Below, piece by piece: positions 1 through 7,977 of a stretch of DNA of 42,627 bases. A program made the translations under genes and the position numbers. This stretch comes from Vicinamibacteria bacterium. Lineage in GTDB: Bacteria; Acidobacteriota; Vicinamibacteria; Fen-336. How positions within the stretch are numbered: position 1 is the first letter of the stretch; every line of letters begins with the position of its first letter. The stretch covers positions 1 to 42,627 of the forward strand of contig JAMPXO010000032.1 in NCBI GenBank assembly GCA_023701125.1, given 5' to 3'. Below the pieces are notes generated by a model that was not told the origin of the DNA, made no database searches, and was given only the letters and a program-made list of their open reading frames with translations.

Positions 1-714
1 GAGGACCCGATCGGCCAGATCGTGCGCGTGCGCAACCTGCCGTTCCGGGTGATCGGCGTGCTGGCGCCCAAGGGCCAGGGCCAGATGGGCGACGACCAGG
101 ACGACATCGTGATCGCGCCCTACACGACGATCCAGAAGAAGCTGCTGGGCATCACTCATCTGAACCGGATCTCGATCTCGGCCGTCAGCCAGGACCGGGT
201 CGAGCGCGCCGCCGTGGAGATCACCCAGTTGATGCGGCAGCGCCACCGGATCAGCAACCCCGAGGAAGACGACTTCAGCGTGCGCACGGTCGAGGAGATG
301 GCGCAGACCCGACTCGACGTGGCGAACACGATGAACTCGCTGCTGATGAGCGTGGCCTCCGTCAGCCTGCTCGTGGGCGGGATCGGGATCATGAACATCA
401 TGCTGGTCTCGGTCACCGAGCGAACCCGCGAGATCGGACTGCGACTGGCCGTCGGTGCCCGCTCGCGCGACATCCTGAGCCAGTTCCTGGCCGAGGCGGT
501 GACGCTGTCGGTGTTCGGCGGGCTGCTCGGCATCGCACTCGGGGTCGGCGTGTCCGAGGCGATCGTGCAGAGCCTGGGCTGGCCGATGAAGGTCACCACC
601 GAGGCGATCGCGCTGGCCTTCGGCTTCGCCGGCGCGGTCGGCGTGTTCTTCGGCTGGTACCCCGCCCGGCGCGCGGCCTCGCTCGACCCGATCGACGCCC
701 TTCGCTACGAGTAG
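1..714 (+). CDS. MacB-type ABC transporter permease, C-terminal part (5' truncated by window)
   Basis: The reading frame is open from base 1, so only the last 237 residues are present. The first part (through VRTVEEM, about residue 98) is the end of the periplasmic MacB core domain. The rest is the FtsX-like membrane domain with three hydrophobic helices: one around SLLVGGIGIMNIMLVSV, one around FGGLLGIALGVG and one around IALAFGFAGAVGVFFGWYPA. The signature TERTREIGLRLAVGAR between the first two and the ending PARRAASLDPIDALRYE are typical of MacB/LolC-like permeases. The family acts with an ATPase and often a periplasmic adaptor to move lipoproteins, peptides or toxins out of the inner membrane. 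The partner genes would lie upstream of the window, so the substrate cannot be read here. It converges on the epimerase gene with an 11-base gap. Confidence 0.9.
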   Translation, partial: EDPIGQIVRVRNLPFRVIGVLAPKGQGQMGDDQDDIVIAPYTTIQKKLLGITHLNRISISAVSQDRVERAAVEITQLMRQRHRISNPEEDDFSVRTVEEMAQTRLDVANTMNSLLMSVASVSLLVGGIGIMNIMLVSVTERTREIGLRLAVGARSRDILSQFLAEAVTLSVFGGLLGIALGVGVSEAIVQSLGWPMKVTTEAIALAFGFAGAVGVFFGWYPARRAASLDPIDALRYE

Positions 715-725
715 GGCGGAGCCTC

Positions 726-1739
726 TCAGCTTCGCGGACGGACGCCCAGGCCGGGGACGTCGGGGGGCACGACCCGGCCGTCCTTCAGCACGGCACCCAC
801 GAAGGGATCTTCGGCGAGCAGCAGCGCGCCGTCGAGGTCGGCGTGGTCCACGAGCGCCGAGATGTGGGCGGCGGCCGTGATCGCCACCGACGACTCGATC
901 ATGCAGCCGAGCATCACGCCCATGCCGTGGGCGCGGGCGACCGCGATCATGCGCAGCGCCTCGGCCAGGCCGCCGCACTTCATCAGCTTGATGTTGATGC
1001 CGTCGAAGGCGCCGGCCAGCTTCGGGATGTCGGCGGCGCGGTGGATGCTCTCGTCGGCGTAGAACGGCAGCGGACTGCGCTTGCGCAGCTCCCGGGTCTC
1101 CGCCAGCATCGCCGCCGGCAGTGGCTGCTCCACGTACTCCACGCCCAGGCCCGCCAGCCACTCCAGCCGCTCCAGCGCCGTCTCCGGCGTCCAGCCCTCG
1201 TTGGCGTCGACGCGCAGGCGCTGGCGAGTGGTGTCGCGCACGGCGGCCAGCATCTCGCGGTCGTTCGGACCGCCGAGCTTGATCTTGAGCACCTCGTACG
1301 AGGAGGCCTCGCGGACCTTCTCCGCGACCACCTCGGGGCTGTCGATGCCGATCGTGAACGAGGTCGCCGGCACCCGCGCGGGGTCCAGCCCGAGCATCTC
1401 GTAAAGGGGCACGCCGCAACGCTGGGCGGCCAGGTCGTGGAGCGCGATGTCGACGGCGGCCTCCGCCGCAGCCTGCCCTGCGACGGCGGCCTCGCGAGCG
1501 GCGCTCGCGAAGTGGCGCGCGTCGCCCAGCCGCGGCGCCATCGCCTGCACGGCCGCGGTCGCCGAGGCCTGGTCCTCGCCGTAGCGCAGGATCGGCGCCG
1601 CTTCGCCGCGGCCGAGCCGCCCGGCCTGCGCGACCTCGACCAGCACGTTGAGGCGCGAGTCGGAGGCGCCGCGGGCGATCCGGAACGTGTGGCGGAGCCG
1701 CAGCTCCAGCGGCCGGGTGACGACGTCGAGAGCGGTCAT
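726..1739 (-). CDS. dipeptide epimerase (L-Ala-D/L-Glu epimerase-like), enolase superfamily
   Basis: This is a 337-residue enolase-superfamily protein. The family epimerises the second residue of dipeptides; the best-known members turn L-Ala-D-Glu from murein into L-Ala-L-Glu. Visible catalytic features in order are the KIK pair (VLKIKLGG), metal ligands in DANEGW, VEQPLP and YADES, the second acid/base Lys in NIKLMKCGG, and late motifs ESSVA and DLDG, the latter resembling the DxD dipeptide-binding motif of these epimerases. The N-terminal capping domain (LRHTFRIARGASDSR) is complete. The start is the ATG at 1739, nine bases after a TATGAT box. It is divergent from a DUF819/binding-protein/serine-hydrolase operon, which supports a role in murein peptide salvage. 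The exact dipeptide specificity is inferred and could differ. Confidence 0.85.
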   Translation of the reverse strand: MTALDVVTRPLELRLRHTFRIARGASDSRLNVLVEVAQAGRLGRGEAAPILRYGEDQASATAAVQAMAPRLGDARHFASAAREAAVAGQAAAEAAVDIALHDLAAQRCGVPLYEMLGLDPARVPATSFTIGIDSPEVVAEKVREASSYEVLKIKLGGPNDREMLAAVRDTTRQRLRVDANEGWTPETALERLEWLAGLGVEYVEQPLPAAMLAETRELRKRSPLPFYADESIHRAADIPKLAGAFDGINIKLMKCGGLAEALRMIAVARAHGMGVMLGCMIESSVAITAAAHISALVDHADLDGALLLAEDPFVGAVLKDGRVVPPDVPGLGVRPRS

Positions 1740-1748
1740 GGCGGCCGG

Positions 1749-1754
1749 ATCATA
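1749..1754 (-). promoter_or_regulatory. -10 box of the epimerase gene
   Basis: Read on the minus strand the hexamer is TATGAT (5 of 6 to consensus), nine bases before the ATG at 1739. No good -35 is seen. No Shine-Dalgarno lies between it and the start, so a leaderless transcript is possible. Confidence 0.4.
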
Positions 1755-1765
1755 GCTCGCGGCGG

Positions 1766-1794
1766 TTGACCCCCCCGGGGCCCTGTTGAATCAT
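1766..1794 (+). promoter_or_regulatory. sigma70-like promoter of the DUF819 operon
   Basis: TTGACC (1766-1771), a 17-base spacer and AATCAT (1789-1794, 4 of 6). Transcription would start near 1801, which is the G of the chosen GTG start. This argues against the in-frame TTG at 1786, which sits inside the promoter. Confidence 0.45.
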
Positions 1795-1800
1795 GCATCC

Positions 1801-2961
1801 GTGCTCCAGGAGCCGATCGCCGTTCTCGCCTACCTCGCGGCCCTGGTGGCCGCCGTCCTGCGCGTCGCGCGCTGGCCGCGGCTGGCTTTCGTGTTCGATC
1901 GGCTGCCCGCGATCTTCTGGATCTACTTCCTGCCGATGCTGTCGACGACGCTGGGGCTGACCCCCGCCGAGAGCCCGGTCTACCAGGCCCTCGCCCGCTA
2001 CCTGCTGCCGTGCTCGCTGGCGCTGATGCTGCTCTCCGCCGATTTGCCCGCGATCGCGAAGCTGGGCCGCACGGCGCTGCTGGTGATGGCCGCGGGCGCG
2101 TTCGGCACCATGCTGGGCGCGCTGTTCGCCTTCGAGCTGTTCCGGCCCTGGCTGCCGGCCGAGGCCTGGAAGGCGATGGGGGCGCTGACCGCGACCTGGA
2201 TCGGCGGCAGCGCCAACCTGGTCACCGTCGCCACGACGCTGCAACTCTCCCCGGAACTGCAGGGCGTGATGATCCTGGTCGACACGGTGGTCGGCTACTC
2301 GTGGATGGGCCTGCTGATCGCGCTGGCGTCGCAGCAGGAGCGTTTCGACCGCTGGAACCGCGCCGACCGCAGCCTGGTCGACGAGATCGGCGCCCACCTC
2401 CAGAAGCTGCGCGCGGAAAACGCCCACCCGATCTCGGTCGCCGACGCCACCCAGATGGTCGGCCTGGCCCTCGGCCTGACCGCCGTCTGCCTCTGGCTCG
2501 GAACCTTGCTGCCGCCCGTCGGCCGCGTCTTGAACGCGTTCTCGTGGAGCGTGATCCTGGTGACGACGATCGCGCTCGGGCTGTCGATGACCCGGCTGGC
2601 GCGGCTCGAGGGCGCTGGCGCCTCCGCCCTGGGCTACACGGGCTTCTACCTGCTGCTGGCCGGGATCGGCGCCCAGGGCGACCTGGGCAAGATCGTCGCC
2701 TACCCGCAATTCATCCTGCTGGGGGTCGTCGTCATAATCGTCCACGCGGCCTGCCTGCTGCTCGCCGTGCGGCTGTTGCGGGCGCCGCTGTTCTTCTTCG
2801 GTTCCGCGAGCCAGGCCTGCGTCGGCGGCTACTCGTCAGCGCCGGTCGTGGCCGCGATCTATCACCCGGCGATGGCGCCGCTGGGGCTGCTGCTGGCCGT
2901 CGTCGGCAACGTGACCGGGACCTACGCGGGCCTGCTGCTCGCGGAGCTGATCGCGCCGTGA
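1801..2961 (+). CDS. DUF819 family integral membrane protein
   Basis: A very hydrophobic protein of 386 residues with about ten to twelve predicted membrane helices. It matches the DUF819 (YjcL-like) family in length and in stretches such as PAIFWIYFLPMLSTTLGL and TATWIGGSANLVTVA, and in the late GSASQACVGGYSSAPVVAAI segment. No transport activity is established for the family to my knowledge; a carrier fold is likely. The GTG at 1801 is chosen because a promoter-like element ends six bases upstream; a TTG at 1786 would add five residues. Its stop overlaps the start of the binding-protein gene (GTGA), so the two are translationally coupled. Its place beside a dipeptide epimerase and a cell-wall-type hydrolase suggests that it moves a murein-derived peptide or amino acid, but that is inference. 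Confidence 0.8.
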   Translation: MLQEPIAVLAYLAALVAAVLRVARWPRLAFVFDRLPAIFWIYFLPMLSTTLGLTPAESPVYQALARYLLPCSLALMLLSADLPAIAKLGRTALLVMAAGAFGTMLGALFAFELFRPWLPAEAWKAMGALTATWIGGSANLVTVATTLQLSPELQGVMILVDTVVGYSWMGLLIALASQQERFDRWNRADRSLVDEIGAHLQKLRAENAHPISVADATQMVGLALGLTAVCLWLGTLLPPVGRVLNAFSWSVILVTTIALGLSMTRLARLEGAGASALGYTGFYLLLAGIGAQGDLGKIVAYPQFILLGVVVIIVHAACLLLAVRLLRAPLFFFGSASQACVGGYSSAPVVAAIYHPAMAPLGLLLAVVGNVTGTYAGLLLAELIAP

Positions 2962-4415
2962 GTGCGACCGTGCTGCTGCTCGCCGCGGCGCTGGCCGCGC
3001 CGGCGTCCGAGGCGCTGGTGGTGGGCCTGCTGGCCGATCCCGTCTCGCTCGCCCCACACCGCGCCAGCGACCTGGTCTCGGCGGCCGTCGTGCTCAACGT
3101 CTGCGAGACGCTGGTCCGCCCGCGCGTGGACGGCGAGCGGTTCGAGCCGCTGCTGGCCACCTCCTGGGCGACAGCCGACGGCCGAACCTGGACCTTCACG
3201 CTGCGCGACGGGGTCAGCTTCCATGACGGCGCTCCGTTCGATGCGGAGACCGTCGTCGCCAACATCGAGCTGCTGCGGCGCGAGCGGGCCTTCCCCGGGC
3301 GCGCGCGCCGCGGCGGCCGGCTCGTCGTCTCGATCGAGCTCGATGCCCCCAACGCCGCGCTGCTGTCGACGCTGTCGCAGCCCTTCTTCGCGCTCCAGAG
3401 CCCGCGTGCGCTCGCCACACCGCGGCCGGTGGGCACCGGCCCGTTCGTCTTCGTCGACGCGGTGCCCGGCCGGGTGCGGCTCGCGTCCCACGCCCGCTAC
3501 TGGGGTGGCCGGCCCCGACTCGACGCCCTCGAGTTCCGCCGCTTCGCCGACGAGGCCCTGCTGTTGCGGGCGCTGCTGGCCGCAGAGGTGGACGTGACCC
3601 AGGCCCTCGGCCACGACCGGGTCGAGGCGCTCCACGACGCGCCCGGCATCGAGCTCGACTTCCGGGTCGGCTCCAACCTCGCGTTCCTCGCGCCCAACCA
3701 CGAAAAGACCCCGTTCGGCGACCGCCGCGTGCGACAGGCGCTCGCCCTCGCGATCGACCGGCCGGCCCTCGTCGAGCACGTGGTCGGGGGCCACGGCGCC
3801 GCCGCCCGCAACCCGCTGCCGCCGGGGCTCTGGGGCTACTCGACCCGGACCCGCGAGTTGGTGCGCGACCTGCCGCAGGCCCGCCGCCTGCTGCGCGAGG
3901 CCGGCTTTCCGGACGGCTTCGAGGCGGAGTTGCTGGAGCCGCCGGTGCCGCGGCCCTACCTGCCGCGTCCCGCCGAGCTGATCCGGCGGCTGCAGGCGGA
4001 CCTGGCGGCGGCGGGCGTGCGCACCCGGCGGGTGACGGTACGCGACTGGGCCGACTACCTGGGACGCGCTTCGCGCGGCGAGTTCGAGCTCGCGGTGTTC
4101 GGCTGGCAGGCCGACACCAGCGACCCCAACGACTTCCTGACGGCGCTGCTCGACTCCGAGTCGATCCCGGCCACCAACCGGGCGCGTTACCGCAGCCCGC
4201 AGATGGACGCGTTGCTGCTGCGGGCGCGGCGACGCAGCCCCGCGGCGGAGCGGATCGCGCTGTACCACGAGGCCCAGGAGCTGTTCCAGCGCGACATGCC
4301 GTGGGCGCCGCTGTTCCACGTCTCCGGCGTCACCGCCCATCGCAGCGCGGTGAGCGGTCTGCTGCTCGGGCCCGCCGGACTGGTCCGCTACGAAGAGGCC
4401 TGGAAGACGCCATGA
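2958..4415 (+). CDS. family 5 (peptide-type) extracellular solute-binding protein
   Basis: This 485-residue protein has the layout of the SBP_bac_5 family (DppA/OppA-like): LVVGLLADPVSLAPHRASD near the start, the WTFTLRDGVSFHDGAPFDAE block at about residue 75-95, and the VRQALALAIDRPALV motif near residue 260. The N-terminal hydrophobic stretch (VLLLAAALAAPASEA) looks like a short signal peptide with no basic n-region, so export is likely but not clean. The GTG start overlaps the DUF819 stop and its own stop overlaps the next ATG. No ABC permease or ATPase gene is adjacent. It either docks on permeases encoded elsewhere or works with the DUF819 protein. Family members bind peptides, including murein tripeptide in the MppA case; the ligand here is unknown. 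Confidence 0.85.
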   Translation: MSATVLLLAAALAAPASEALVVGLLADPVSLAPHRASDLVSAAVVLNVCETLVRPRVDGERFEPLLATSWATADGRTWTFTLRDGVSFHDGAPFDAETVVANIELLRRERAFPGRARRGGRLVVSIELDAPNAALLSTLSQPFFALQSPRALATPRPVGTGPFVFVDAVPGRVRLASHARYWGGRPRLDALEFRRFADEALLLRALLAAEVDVTQALGHDRVEALHDAPGIELDFRVGSNLAFLAPNHEKTPFGDRRVRQALALAIDRPALVEHVVGGHGAAARNPLPPGLWGYSTRTRELVRDLPQARRLLREAGFPDGFEAELLEPPVPRPYLPRPAELIRRLQADLAAAGVRTRRVTVRDWADYLGRASRGEFELAVFGWQADTSDPNDFLTALLDSESIPATNRARYRSPQMDALLLRARRRSPAAERIALYHEAQELFQRDMPWAPLFHVSGVTAHRSAVSGLLLGPAGLVRYEEAWKTP

Positions 4416-5311
4416 GACGAACGTGCGCCACCCTCCTGCTGCTGGCCCTGCCGATCGCTGCTGCGCCGCCGACCGCGAAGGAGTCGCTGCTGTGGGCGAA
4501 GCTCGAGGCGCGCGTCGCCCGCGTGGACGCTTCGCTCGACGGCGTGCTGGGCCTGGTGATCAAGGACCTCACGTCGGGAGCGACGATCGTCCGCCGCGGC
4601 GACGAACCGTTCCCGCAGGCGTCGAGCATCAAGTTGCCGGTGCTCTACGAGGCCTGGCGCCAGGCCGACGCAGGCCGACTCGACCTCGACGCCGTGACCA
4701 CCCCGCCGGCAGCCCCGCGGGCCGGCGGCGGTGGCGTGCTCCAGGTGCTGGGTGGACGCGTCAGCCTGACGTGGCACGACCTCGCGGTGCTGATGATGGG
4801 CTGGTCGGACAACGAGGCCACGAATCTGCTGATCGACCGCGTCGGCATGCAGGCCGTCAACGCCCGGCTCGACGAGCTCGGGCTCCCGAACACGCGGCTG
4901 CGGCGGCGGATGATGGACCTCGGGGCCGCGCGCGAGGGCCGCGAGAACGTCTCCACGCCGCTCGAGATGGCGCGCCTGATGGAGGTCCTGCGCGAGGGGC
5001 GGGGCCTGTCTCCGGCGCGCGCTCGCGACCTGCTCGACGTCGCCGCGGTGGCGAAGGAGTCGGCGTTTCGCGACCCGCTGCCCGCCGCGCTGCGGGTCGT
5101 CGACAAGCCCGGCGCGCTGGAGGGCGTGCGCTGCGTGAGCGCGTTCGTCGACCTGCCGGGGCGACCCTACGTCGTCGTCGTGATGACGACGTTCCTGCGC
5201 CGGGACGCGGACGGCGACGCCGCCATCCGCGAGCTGTCCGCGGCCGTGTTCGAGACCTTCGACCGCCTCGCCCGCTCCTCGGACCTGGGCCGCGTGATCA
5301 GCGAACGCTGA
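4412..5311 (+). CDS. secreted beta-lactamase-fold serine hydrolase (class A-like, deacylation Glu apparently missing)
   Basis: A 299-residue protein with a signal peptide (RRTCATLLLLALPIAAA). The class A fold motifs are present: SSIK (SxxK nucleophile motif, about residue 71-74), SDN at about 132-134, and DKPG at about 231-234 in place of KTG. Aligning the TRL...STP region with TEM-type enzymes places Met at the Glu166 position and Gly at the Asn170 position (TRLRRRMMDLG). Without that Glu, efficient beta-lactam hydrolysis is unlikely; a peptidase, esterase or penicillin-binding role fits better. The ATG overlaps the preceding stop (ATGA). Neighbours suggest cell-wall peptide metabolism. It ends 11 bases from the convergent lysA gene. 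Confidence 0.8.
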   Translation: MRRTCATLLLLALPIAAAPPTAKESLLWAKLEARVARVDASLDGVLGLVIKDLTSGATIVRRGDEPFPQASSIKLPVLYEAWRQADAGRLDLDAVTTPPAAPRAGGGGVLQVLGGRVSLTWHDLAVLMMGWSDNEATNLLIDRVGMQAVNARLDELGLPNTRLRRRMMDLGAAREGRENVSTPLEMARLMEVLREGRGLSPARARDLLDVAAVAKESAFRDPLPAALRVVDKPGALEGVRCVSAFVDLPGRPYVVVVMTTFLRRDADGDAAIRELSAAVFETFDRLARSSDLGRVISER

Positions 5312-5322
5312 GCGCGCGGCGT

Positions 5323-6576
5323 TCAGGCGTCGAGCTCGGCCGCCACCAGGTCTGCGAAGGTCTCCCGCCGCCGTGCGAGCCGCAGCTCGCCCGCCTCCAC
5401 CAGCACCTCCGCCGCGCGCGGCCGCAGGTTGTAGTTGGAGGCCATGCTGAAGCCGTAGGCACCCGCGTCGCGCACGGCGACCAGGTCCCCGGGCTGCACG
5501 TCCTCCAGCAGGCGGCCGCGAGCGAAGAAGTCGCCCGTCTCGCACACCGGCCCCACCACGTCGGCCTCGGAGCGCGGCCGGCCGCGCTCGATGACCGGCT
5601 CGATGCGGTGGAAAGCCTCGTACAACGCCGGCCGCAGCAGGTCGTTCATGCCGGCATCCAGGATCACGAAGCGCTTGCCGCGGTTCTCCTTGACGTACAG
5701 CACCCGCGCCAGCAGCACGCCGGCCGGCGCCACCAGCGAGCGACCCGGCTCCAGCATCAGCAGCATCTTCCGCGGCAGCCCGGCGATCGCGGGCAGGATG
5801 CAAGCGGCCAGCGCGCGCGGGTCGGGCCCGCCTTCGCCCGTGTAGTCGACGCCCAGACCGCCGCCGAGGTCGATGCTGCGCAGCGCGAACCCCTCCGCCA
5901 GCAGTTGCCGCGACAGCCCCGCCACCGCCTTCGCCGCCTCGCCGACCGGCTCCAGGTCGGTCATCTGCGAGCCGATGTGGCACTGCACGCCGGCCACCTC
6001 GATCGCGGGCAGCGCCCGGGCGCGGCGCAACAGCTCCGGGGCCAGCGCCAGATCGACGCCGAACTTGTTCTCGCGCAGCCCGGTCGAGATGTAGGGGTGG
6101 GAGCGCGGGTCGATGTCCGGGTTGACCCGCAACGTCACGCGAGCGGTGCGACCCGAGCGGGCGGCCAGCGCCGACAGGCGCCGGATCTCTTCTTCGCTCT
6201 CGGCATTGAACTCGCCGATGCCGGCGTCGAGACCCGCCTGCAACTCGGCCTCGGTCTTGCCGACGCCCGAGAACACGATCCGCTCCGCGGGGAAACCCGC
6301 GCGCAGCGCCGCCGCCAGCTCGCCGCCCGAGACGATGTCGGCGCCCGCTCCCAGCCGCACCAGGCGCCGCAGCAGCGCCCCGTTGGAGTTGGCCTTCAGC
6401 GCGTAGCAGACCCGGTGGGGTACGGCCGCGAAGGCCGCGTCGTAGGCCCGATAGGCCTGCTCCACCCAGGCGGCGGAATAGACGTAGAGCGGGGTGCCGA
6501 ACTGCTCGGCCGCCGCCACCAGCGACACGCCGTCGCAGCGGAGTTCGCCACCCGTGCGCGCGAAACCGGCGCTCAC
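5323..6576 (-). CDS. lysA: diaminopimelate decarboxylase
   Basis: A 417-residue fold-III PLP enzyme that decarboxylates meso-diaminopimelate to L-lysine, the last step of the DAP pathway. Visible features are the PLP lysine motif CYALKANSN (about residue 45-53), the HIGSQ motif, the glycine-rich phosphate loop DLGGGLGVDY, the EPGRSLVAPAG segment, and the second-subunit catalytic motif GPVCETGDFF. The later GAYGFSMASNYNLRPR stretch is typical of LysA and argues against an ornithine or arginine decarboxylase. The GTG start overlaps the stop of the AGCS symporter (GTGA), so both are one transcript. Placement next to the possible murein-peptide cluster is suggestive, because meso-DAP released from murein could feed this step, but the genes are on opposite strands. 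Confidence 0.93.
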   Translation of the reverse strand: MSAGFARTGGELRCDGVSLVAAAEQFGTPLYVYSAAWVEQAYRAYDAAFAAVPHRVCYALKANSNGALLRRLVRLGAGADIVSGGELAAALRAGFPAERIVFSGVGKTEAELQAGLDAGIGEFNAESEEEIRRLSALAARSGRTARVTLRVNPDIDPRSHPYISTGLRENKFGVDLALAPELLRRARALPAIEVAGVQCHIGSQMTDLEPVGEAAKAVAGLSRQLLAEGFALRSIDLGGGLGVDYTGEGGPDPRALAACILPAIAGLPRKMLLMLEPGRSLVAPAGVLLARVLYVKENRGKRFVILDAGMNDLLRPALYEAFHRIEPVIERGRPRSEADVVGPVCETGDFFARGRLLEDVQPGDLVAVRDAGAYGFSMASNYNLRPRAAEVLVEAGELRLARRRETFADLVAAELDA

Positions 6577-7943
6577 CGCTTGTCTCCGCGCAGCACGGCC
6601 GCCGCCACGCCGGAAAGGCCGATCACGCCGACCAGGTTCGGGAAGATCTGCAAGCCATTCATGAGGTCGCCCCACGCCCACACGGTGTCCACCTTGGAGA
6701 CGGCGCCGAGCACGATCAGACCGCAGTAGATCCAGCGGTACGGCACCACCACCCGCTTGCCGAACACGTACTCGAGGAACTGCTCGCCGTAGTACGCCCA
6801 GCCGATCAGCGTCGTGTACCCGAACAGGAACACGCAGACCGCGACCACCACCCCGCCGAACGGCAGCGCCGTGTCGAACGCCTCGGCGACGATCGCGGCG
6901 CCCGTGTTCTGCGAGCCGCGCCACACCCCGGACAACAGGATCGTGAAGGCGCTGATCGTGGACGTGACGAACGAGACGATGAAGACCTCCATCACGGCCG
7001 CCAGCCCCTGCCGGCGCGGGTCGTCGCTCTGGGCCGTGCCGTAGGCCACCGCGGCCGTGCCGTAGCCGGCCTCGTTGGCGTAGATGCCGCGGGCGATGCC
7101 GTAGCGCATCGCGACCATGATCCCGACGCCGGCCGTGCCGCCGCCGACCGCGCCGATCGAGAAGGCCTCGCGGAAGACCAGCGCCAGCACGTCCGGGATC
7201 TGCCCCGCGTGGGTGACGATCACCACCAGGCCGCCCGCCAGGTACAGAAAGACCTTCAGCGGCGACAGCTTCTCCATCGCCCGCCCGATCACCTTGATGC
7301 CGCCGATGATCACCAGCCAGGCGAGGACGGCGATCGCAATCCCGGACCACAGCGTCGGCACCCCGAGCTGCGATCGCCACACGTCGGCGATCGAATTGGG
7401 CTGGGTGAACGGGGTCGTGGTCAGCGCCGCGACGCCGGCGATCACGGCATAGGCCATCGCCAGCCGCGGCGAGCGCAGCCCCTCGCGCAGGTAGTGCATC
7501 GGCCCCGCCGAGAGCCCGCTGGCGCTGTCGAGCTGGCGGTACTTCATGCCGAGCACGGCCTCGGCGAACTTGATCGAGGTGGCGAAGAAGCCGTAGCACC
7601 AGATCCAGAAGATGGCGCCCGGGCCGCCGGAGACGATCGCGGTCGCCACGCCGGCGATGTTCCCGGTCCCGATCGAGGCGGCCAGCGCGGTCATGAAGGC
7701 CTGGAACGGGGTCAGCGCCCCGGCGCCGCTGGTCGCAGAGCTCGGCACCAGCGCCTGCAGTGCCTCGCGGAAGCAGCGGACCTGGACGAACCCGAAGCGC
7801 AGGGTCAGGAACAGCCCGCTGCCGAAGAGGAGCAGCGCCAGGATCGACGGCAGCGTGACGTCGCCGATCCGGATCGCCCCCCACAGGACCTCGTCCGCGA
7901 GGAAGTGGATGACCCACGCGAGCGCTGCCAGAGCTTCGGACAT
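6573..7943 (-). CDS. sodium:alanine/glycine symporter family (AGCS) transporter
   Basis: A 456-residue inner-membrane protein with about ten to eleven hydrophobic segments. The family signature GTGNIAGVATAIVSGGPGAIFW is clear at about residue 93-114, preceded by LTPFQAFMTALAAS; later NEAGYGTAAVAYGTAQ is also typical. AGCS proteins import alanine, glycine or related amino acids with sodium. The start is the ATG at 7943; an in-frame ATG at 7961 would add six residues. A -10-like TAGCAT lies eight bases upstream and no Shine-Dalgarno is seen. The gene is translationally coupled to lysA, which hints at alanine, lysine or DAP as the substrate, but motifs alone do not give specificity. Confidence 0.9.
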   Translation of the reverse strand: MSEALAALAWVIHFLADEVLWGAIRIGDVTLPSILALLLFGSGLFLTLRFGFVQVRCFREALQALVPSSATSGAGALTPFQAFMTALAASIGTGNIAGVATAIVSGGPGAIFWIWCYGFFATSIKFAEAVLGMKYRQLDSASGLSAGPMHYLREGLRSPRLAMAYAVIAGVAALTTTPFTQPNSIADVWRSQLGVPTLWSGIAIAVLAWLVIIGGIKVIGRAMEKLSPLKVFLYLAGGLVVIVTHAGQIPDVLALVFREAFSIGAVGGGTAGVGIMVAMRYGIARGIYANEAGYGTAAVAYGTAQSDDPRRQGLAAVMEVFIVSFVTSTISAFTILLSGVWRGSQNTGAAIVAEAFDTALPFGGVVVAVCVFLFGYTTLIGWAYYGEQFLEYVFGKRVVVPYRWIYCGLIVLGAVSKVDTVWAWGDLMNGLQIFPNLVGVIGLSGVAAAVLRGDKR

Positions 7944-7951
7944 GGAGCGGC

Positions 7952-7961
7952 ATGCTAGCAT
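7952..7961. promoter_or_regulatory. palindromic divergent -10 region between the AGCS symporter and rpiB-like genes
   Basis: The 10-base perfect palindrome ATGCTAGCAT gives a TAGCAT hexamer on both strands. On the minus strand it sits eight bases before the symporter ATG, and on the plus strand 16 bases before the rpiB-like ATG. No clear -35 is seen on either side. It could be a shared promoter core or an operator. Confidence 0.3.
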
Positions 7962-7977
7962 CGCGCTCACTGCGATT

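Noticed and set aside
2010-4415. An open frame about 800 residues long
   Set aside because: Its first 316 codons lie out of frame inside the DUF819 gene and read as Arg/Gly-rich noise; the real gene starts at the GTG at 2958.
4412-5311. Antibiotic-resistance beta-lactamase
   Set aside because: The deacylation Glu aligns to Met, and the neighbours are peptide-metabolism genes.
6577-7977. Lysine riboswitch upstream of lysA
   Set aside because: lysA starts inside the end of the symporter gene, and the 34-base gap before the symporter is too short for one.
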